NCBI GenBank assembly: GCA_965603355.1
Contig: CBFDCQ010000054.1
Location: 1 to 22,978, forward strand
DNA length: 22,978 nucleotides
Source of the DNA: CBFDCQ01 sp965603355
Lineage (GTDB): Bacteria; Hydrogenedentota; CAZGCA01; CBFDCQ01
Reading direction: 5' to 3'
Every line of letters starts with the position of its first letter. The stretch's first letter is position 1. The notes beneath the pieces are model-generated. The model had not been told where the DNA came from, made no database searches, and saw nothing but the letters and a program-made list of their open reading frames with translations. Both the position numbers and the translations under genes were made by a program. Below are positions 20,106-22,978 of the stretch, one piece after another.

Positions 20106-22471
20106 TTCTCGCCCCCAACGTCCGAGGAACTCGGGAACGTTATGGTGAACTTCGTGCCCGCGTCTCTGTCGAGCCCGACAGTGCCCTTAAGCTGATTTGC
20201 CAACGTTCTCACCAATCTCAGACCCAGCGATGCCGTGTTTCGTATGTCCAGGCTTTCCGGGAGTCCGACACCGTTGTCGCGGACGGTCAACAAGAAGTTG
20301 CCATCATTCGAAGAAAGACCGATGCGGATCTCCGCCTGATCACCTCCCTGAAAAGCGTGCTTCAGAGCGTTTGAGACAAGTTCGTTCACAATCAGTGCGC
20401 ATGGAATTGCCACGCCAACGCTCAGCCGGATGTCATCCACGTCCACCTTCAACGTGATGTCGGTCTTACCGAGACCGTATGAGTGGAACAGGTGCATTGC
20501 CAGGCTCTTCACGTACTCGGCAAAATCTATGTTGGTGAGATCTTCTGCCTCGTAGAGGCCTTCGTGGATGAGCGCAATGGATCTGACCCGGTTCCTGCTT
20601 TCCTTCAGCAGACCTATCATCCGCTCATCGTAGGTGGACCGCGCCTCGAGATCGAACAAACTGGAAATCAATTGAAGATTGTTCTTGACCCGATGCTGGA
20701 TTTCCTTCAGAAGCAGCTCCTTTTCCTTGAGAGACGCCTCGACCTGCTCCTGTGCTCTCTTACGCTCAGTGATGTCATGAGAGACAATCTGAACGGCGCG
20801 GGTCTTGCCGTCCGAAGCCCTTATGGGTTGCATCTTGGACCAGAACCATTGTCTGCCTCTAGGTAGTTCGAAAACGTCCTCAAAGTCCATCGCCGTCTCC
20901 GACTCGACGATCTGACGGTGCCTCTTCATCAGAAACGGACCTTTCTCGGGAAAGAGCTCATGCATTGACTTGCCCACAAAATCCTCAGGGACACCGCCGA
21001 GGTTCGCAGCTCCTTCGGGGTTAATAAGCTCGAGAACGCCATCAGCACTGAACACCACTATTGGATAACCGCTGCTGTCAATAAGGAGCCGATACTTCTC
21101 CTCGCTCTCCCGCAGCGCCTCCTCAGCGAGCTTACGCTCAGTGATGTCAATCGTCTGCAAAAGTATTTTCTCAACGTTTCCGTTCTCGTCTTTCAGCGGC
21201 TCCCAGGAGCTTGAAGCATGCCACAATTCGCCGTTTTTTCTGACGGCCTTATACTCGAAATTCCTGTCGCCGATCCCTTCGCGAACGGCGCGGTTGAAGG
21301 CTCTAAGCGCCCTCGGCATATCGTCCTCGTGCACCCACCACCTGACTCTGCCCCGCAACTCGGCCTGCGTGTATCCCGTGATCTCCTCACAGTTTGGCCC
21401 GACGTACAAAGTTTTACCTTGCGTATCGCTGATTACAATGAGACTGGGAACCATCTCGACGATGGTTCTGAACCGCTCCTCGCTTTGCCGCAGTGCATCC
21501 TCGGCATGTCTGCGCTCGGCTATCTCCTTCCGCAACTCTTCGTTAGCTCCTGCAATTTCAGCCGTTCGCTCCTCGACGCGCTTCTCCAACTTGTCGCGCG
21601 CCGCAAGCAACGCCTTTTCCGCGCGCTTGCGCTTGGTAATGTCTACAAACGAACCCAACATGCAGACTGGCTTGCCCGCTTCGTCTTTAACCATACTTCC
21701 TGATAGCTCTGCATCGAACCGAGAGCCATCTTTTCTCACGGCTGCCAATTCACCCATCAGTCCGCCCGACTCGCGCAGCTCCTCGAGTATTGCCCGCGCT
21801 TTCTCTTTACTCTCCCAGAATGTTGCTGCGGGCTTTCCCAGCACCTCTTCACTGTCATCGTATCCCCACATCTCCAGAAAGCGAGCGTTCACATACGTCA
21901 GATTACCCTCGAGGTCCGCCACGGCCATGGCGTTGATTGACGATGCTATGGCGGCATCCTTAACTCGCAGCGCCTCCTCTGCGCGCCTGCGGTCGGTGAC
22001 GTCGTAAATTGCGCCCTGGACAAAAGCGGGCTGTCCGGATTCGTCGGCGACTGTTTGTACGAGCTCGCGGACCCACCGTGTTTGGCCATCCTTGCGGATA
22101 ATACGGTGCTCCACGTCGGCTGAGCGCCCCGGGGTGTTCAGCAACTCTCTTGCGGTCTCGTAGAGTGCCGAAACGTCGTCCGGGTGGATTATTTGATCCC
22201 ATCTTGGCTTCCCGGCAATGAATTCCTCCTGCTTGTATCCGGTGATCTCCTCGACGGCGCCGTGGAAGAAGATGGGGGTGAACTTCATGTCGCCGCGAAA
22301 GGCTATATCCCGGAAGTTCTCGAGGAAGGACCGGTAGCGTGCCTCGCTCTCCTGCAGAGCTTCTTCCGTATGTTTGAGATTGGCCGTTTCGGACTCGAGC
22401 TCCGCGACGCGGGCGCGCAACGCTTCAAGTTCCTCGATGAGATTGGTTGTGGTCTTTGGCGGATCGCTCAT
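20102..22471 (-). CDS. Soluble multi-PAS sensor histidine kinase (HisKA_2/HWE type)
   Basis: This 789-aa protein has no membrane helix, so it is cytoplasmic. It starts with a coiled coil (IEELEALRARVAELESE), then four PAS domains (about 45-165, 170-290, 335-455, 460-580) with short PAC-type links such as ITERKLAEEAL and a second coiled coil (about 290-335). The kinase core has the HisKA_2 motif EIQHRVKNNLQLISSLF with the likely phospho-accepting H593, then an ATPase domain with N-box NELVSNALKHAF (N696), DNGVGLP and a Gly-rich lid LGLRLVRTL. HRVKNNLQ kinases often sense light, redox or small ligands through PAS; the ligand here is unknown. GAGG lies 7 nt before ATG 22471. The regulator gene overlaps its stop by four bases, so they are a cognate pair. 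Confidence 0.93.
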   Translation of the reverse strand: MSDPPKTTTNLIEELEALRARVAELESETANLKHTEEALQESEARYRSFLENFRDIAFRGDMKFTPIFFHGAVEEITGYKQEEFIAGKPRWDQIIHPDDVSALYETARELLNTPGRSADVEHRIIRKDGQTRWVRELVQTVADESGQPAFVQGAIYDVTDRRRAEEALRVKDAAIASSINAMAVADLEGNLTYVNARFLEMWGYDDSEEVLGKPAATFWESKEKARAILEELRESGGLMGELAAVRKDGSRFDAELSGSMVKDEAGKPVCMLGSFVDITKRKRAEKALLAARDKLEKRVEERTAEIAGANEELRKEIAERRHAEDALRQSEERFRTIVEMVPSLIVISDTQGKTLYVGPNCEEITGYTQAELRGRVRWWVHEDDMPRALRAFNRAVREGIGDRNFEYKAVRKNGELWHASSSWEPLKDENGNVEKILLQTIDITERKLAEEALRESEEKYRLLIDSSGYPIVVFSADGVLELINPEGAANLGGVPEDFVGKSMHELFPEKGPFLMKRHRQIVESETAMDFEDVFELPRGRQWFWSKMQPIRASDGKTRAVQIVSHDITERKRAQEQVEASLKEKELLLKEIQHRVKNNLQLISSLFDLEARSTYDERMIGLLKESRNRVRSIALIHEGLYEAEDLTNIDFAEYVKSLAMHLFHSYGLGKTDITLKVDVDDIRLSVGVAIPCALIVNELVSNALKHAFQGGDQAEIRIGLSSNDGNFLLTVRDNGVGLPESLDIRNTASLGLRLVRTLANQLKGTVGLDRDAGTKFTITFPSSSDVGGEK

Positions 22472-22568
22472 GATCCTGCCTCGTCAGGGCGAGCATTTCC
22501 TTTTCCCCAGCTCATTGTCCCCCCTATGCCCAGCCAGGATGACACGCCTCCAAGAAGCCTACACGGTA

Positions 22569-22597
22569 AGTATACATCTTGCCGATGAATTCATCAA
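22569..22597 (-). promoter_or_regulatory. Predicted sigma-70 promoter of the kinase-regulator operon
   Basis: On the minus strand: -35 TTGATG (22597-22592, four of six), 17 nt, -10 TATACT (22574-22569, five of six). Transcription would start near 22562, giving a leader of about 90 nt before the kinase ATG. Confidence 0.55.
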
Positions 22598-22783
22598 GGC
22601 CTACCTCTTTGTCCTGAAAGCGCGTTCCGGCAAAGGTCGCAGGCACTTGTCCGTGTTGTCGCACAACCTTTGCCTGAGCTTGAGGTTAGGATTGACGCCG
22701 GTGCTGCTGACGCGCTCTGCGGAGCGCAATTCCTGATCGGAAACGCCCGTAGGGCGCAACGACACGCCTACGACGGGATGCAC
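22598..22783. other. Non-coding stretch with two short hairpins
   Basis: I see no convincing gene here. Two small stems occur: GCGCTC-tgcg-GAGCGC (22712-22727) and CGCCC-gta-GGGCG (about 22744-22756). An 86-codon minus frame (22601-22861) crosses the intrinsic terminator and lacks a ribosome site, so I do not call it. Confidence 0.4.
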
Positions 22784-22818
22784 AAAATAAAAAAATCCCC
22801 ACCGTCTGCCGTGGGGGA
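22784..22818 (-). terminator. Intrinsic terminator on the minus strand
   Basis: On the minus strand CCCCAC (22816-22811) pairs with GTGGGG (22802-22797) around an 8-nt loop, followed at once by ATTTTTTTATTTT (22796-22784). This is a textbook Rho-independent terminator for a transcript entering from the right edge, consistent with the gene end at 22869. It insulates the kinase promoter. Confidence 0.8.
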
Positions 22819-22868
22819 CGCCACAGAAACTAACCCGTTTTAACACGGTGGGTGTCCTCACGGAAAGT

Positions 22869-22978
22869 TCAGAGATCCGCGACGAGGCGGCGTGTCATCC
22901 CTTCCACAGATTTTGGACTCCCTTCAAATGACTGTTGGGTCATTTGTAAAACGTCCCACACGAGCAAGGTAGGGATTT
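22869..22978 (-). CDS. 3' end of a protein gene (partial, runs off the right edge)
   Basis: One minus-strand frame is open from the right edge to TGA at 22871-22869 and ends SPKSVEGMTRRLVADL, which has a plausible protein composition; the other two frames stop early. The terminator about 50 nt downstream fits a gene ending here. Only about 35 codons are visible and I recognise no family. The edge motif AAGGTAGGG could alternatively be the beginning of another palindromic repeat. Confidence 0.45.
   Translation of the reverse strand, partial: IPTLLVWDVLQMTQQSFEGSPKSVEGMTRRLVADL

Noticed and set aside
22601..22861. 86-codon minus frame near the right edge
   Set aside because: It runs through a strong intrinsic terminator and has no ribosome site.
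22819..22978. A structured non-coding RNA (6S, RNase P or tmRNA) ending at the right-edge terminator
   Set aside because: I could not match conserved motifs of these RNAs, and a plausible protein C-terminus fits the same stretch.

Overview
This window looks like a piece of the chromosome of an uncultured, probably anaerobic, Gram-negative bacterium. The evidence is an OmpA/Pal-type lipoprotein (outer membrane), an electron-transfer flavoprotein operon ending in a membrane heme/iron-sulfur oxidoreductase of the ETF:(methyl)menaquinone type, and a mixed use of ATG, GTG and TTG starts behind good Shine-Dalgarno sites. No rRNA or tRNA gene is visible, and I cannot assign a phylum.

Left part (1-4126): an accessory module. 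A secreted, multidomain, divergent GH38-like glycosidase (minus strand) is flanked by two copies of an 88-nt direct repeat (87-174 and 4039-4126). Short 13-nt repeats at the extreme left edge resemble the end of an insertion sequence. The glycosidase has its own strong-looking promoter, and a perfect 8-bp palindrome lies just after the predicted transcription start.

Energy operon (4123-9059, plus strand): etfB, etfA, a 669-aa fusion of a cytochrome-b-like membrane domain with two 4Fe-4S clusters and two CCG domains, and a TIM-barrel sugar isomerase/epimerase with a TTG start. The promoter takes its -35 box from the end of repeat copy 2. The operon is followed by a cluster of palindromes that includes a likely terminator.

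Housekeeping and metabolic block (minus strand, 16834 down to 9329): def, recR, a Pal-like lipoprotein, leuD-like, asd, truA, then a three-gene group of PfkB kinase, PurN-like formyltransferase and an EhaR-like HAD protein. A near-consensus promoter overlaps the start of the open frame of the kinase, so I place the kinase start downstream of it.

Regulatory block (minus strand, 22597 down to 16958): a soluble four-PAS histidine kinase (HisKA_2/HWE type) overlaps by four bases a REC-PAS-AAA+-HTH sigma-54 activator. These are followed by a possible 79-aa protein and a receiver protein with a degenerate GGDEF-like domain. The right edge holds the probable 3' end of another minus-strand gene and a textbook intrinsic terminator.

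The points most worth a second look are the repeat-flanked glycosidase with an altered metal site, the repeat-supplied promoter of the etf operon, the PfkB/formyltransferase/EhaR-like trio, and the palindromic elements between genes, one of which provides a stop codon.
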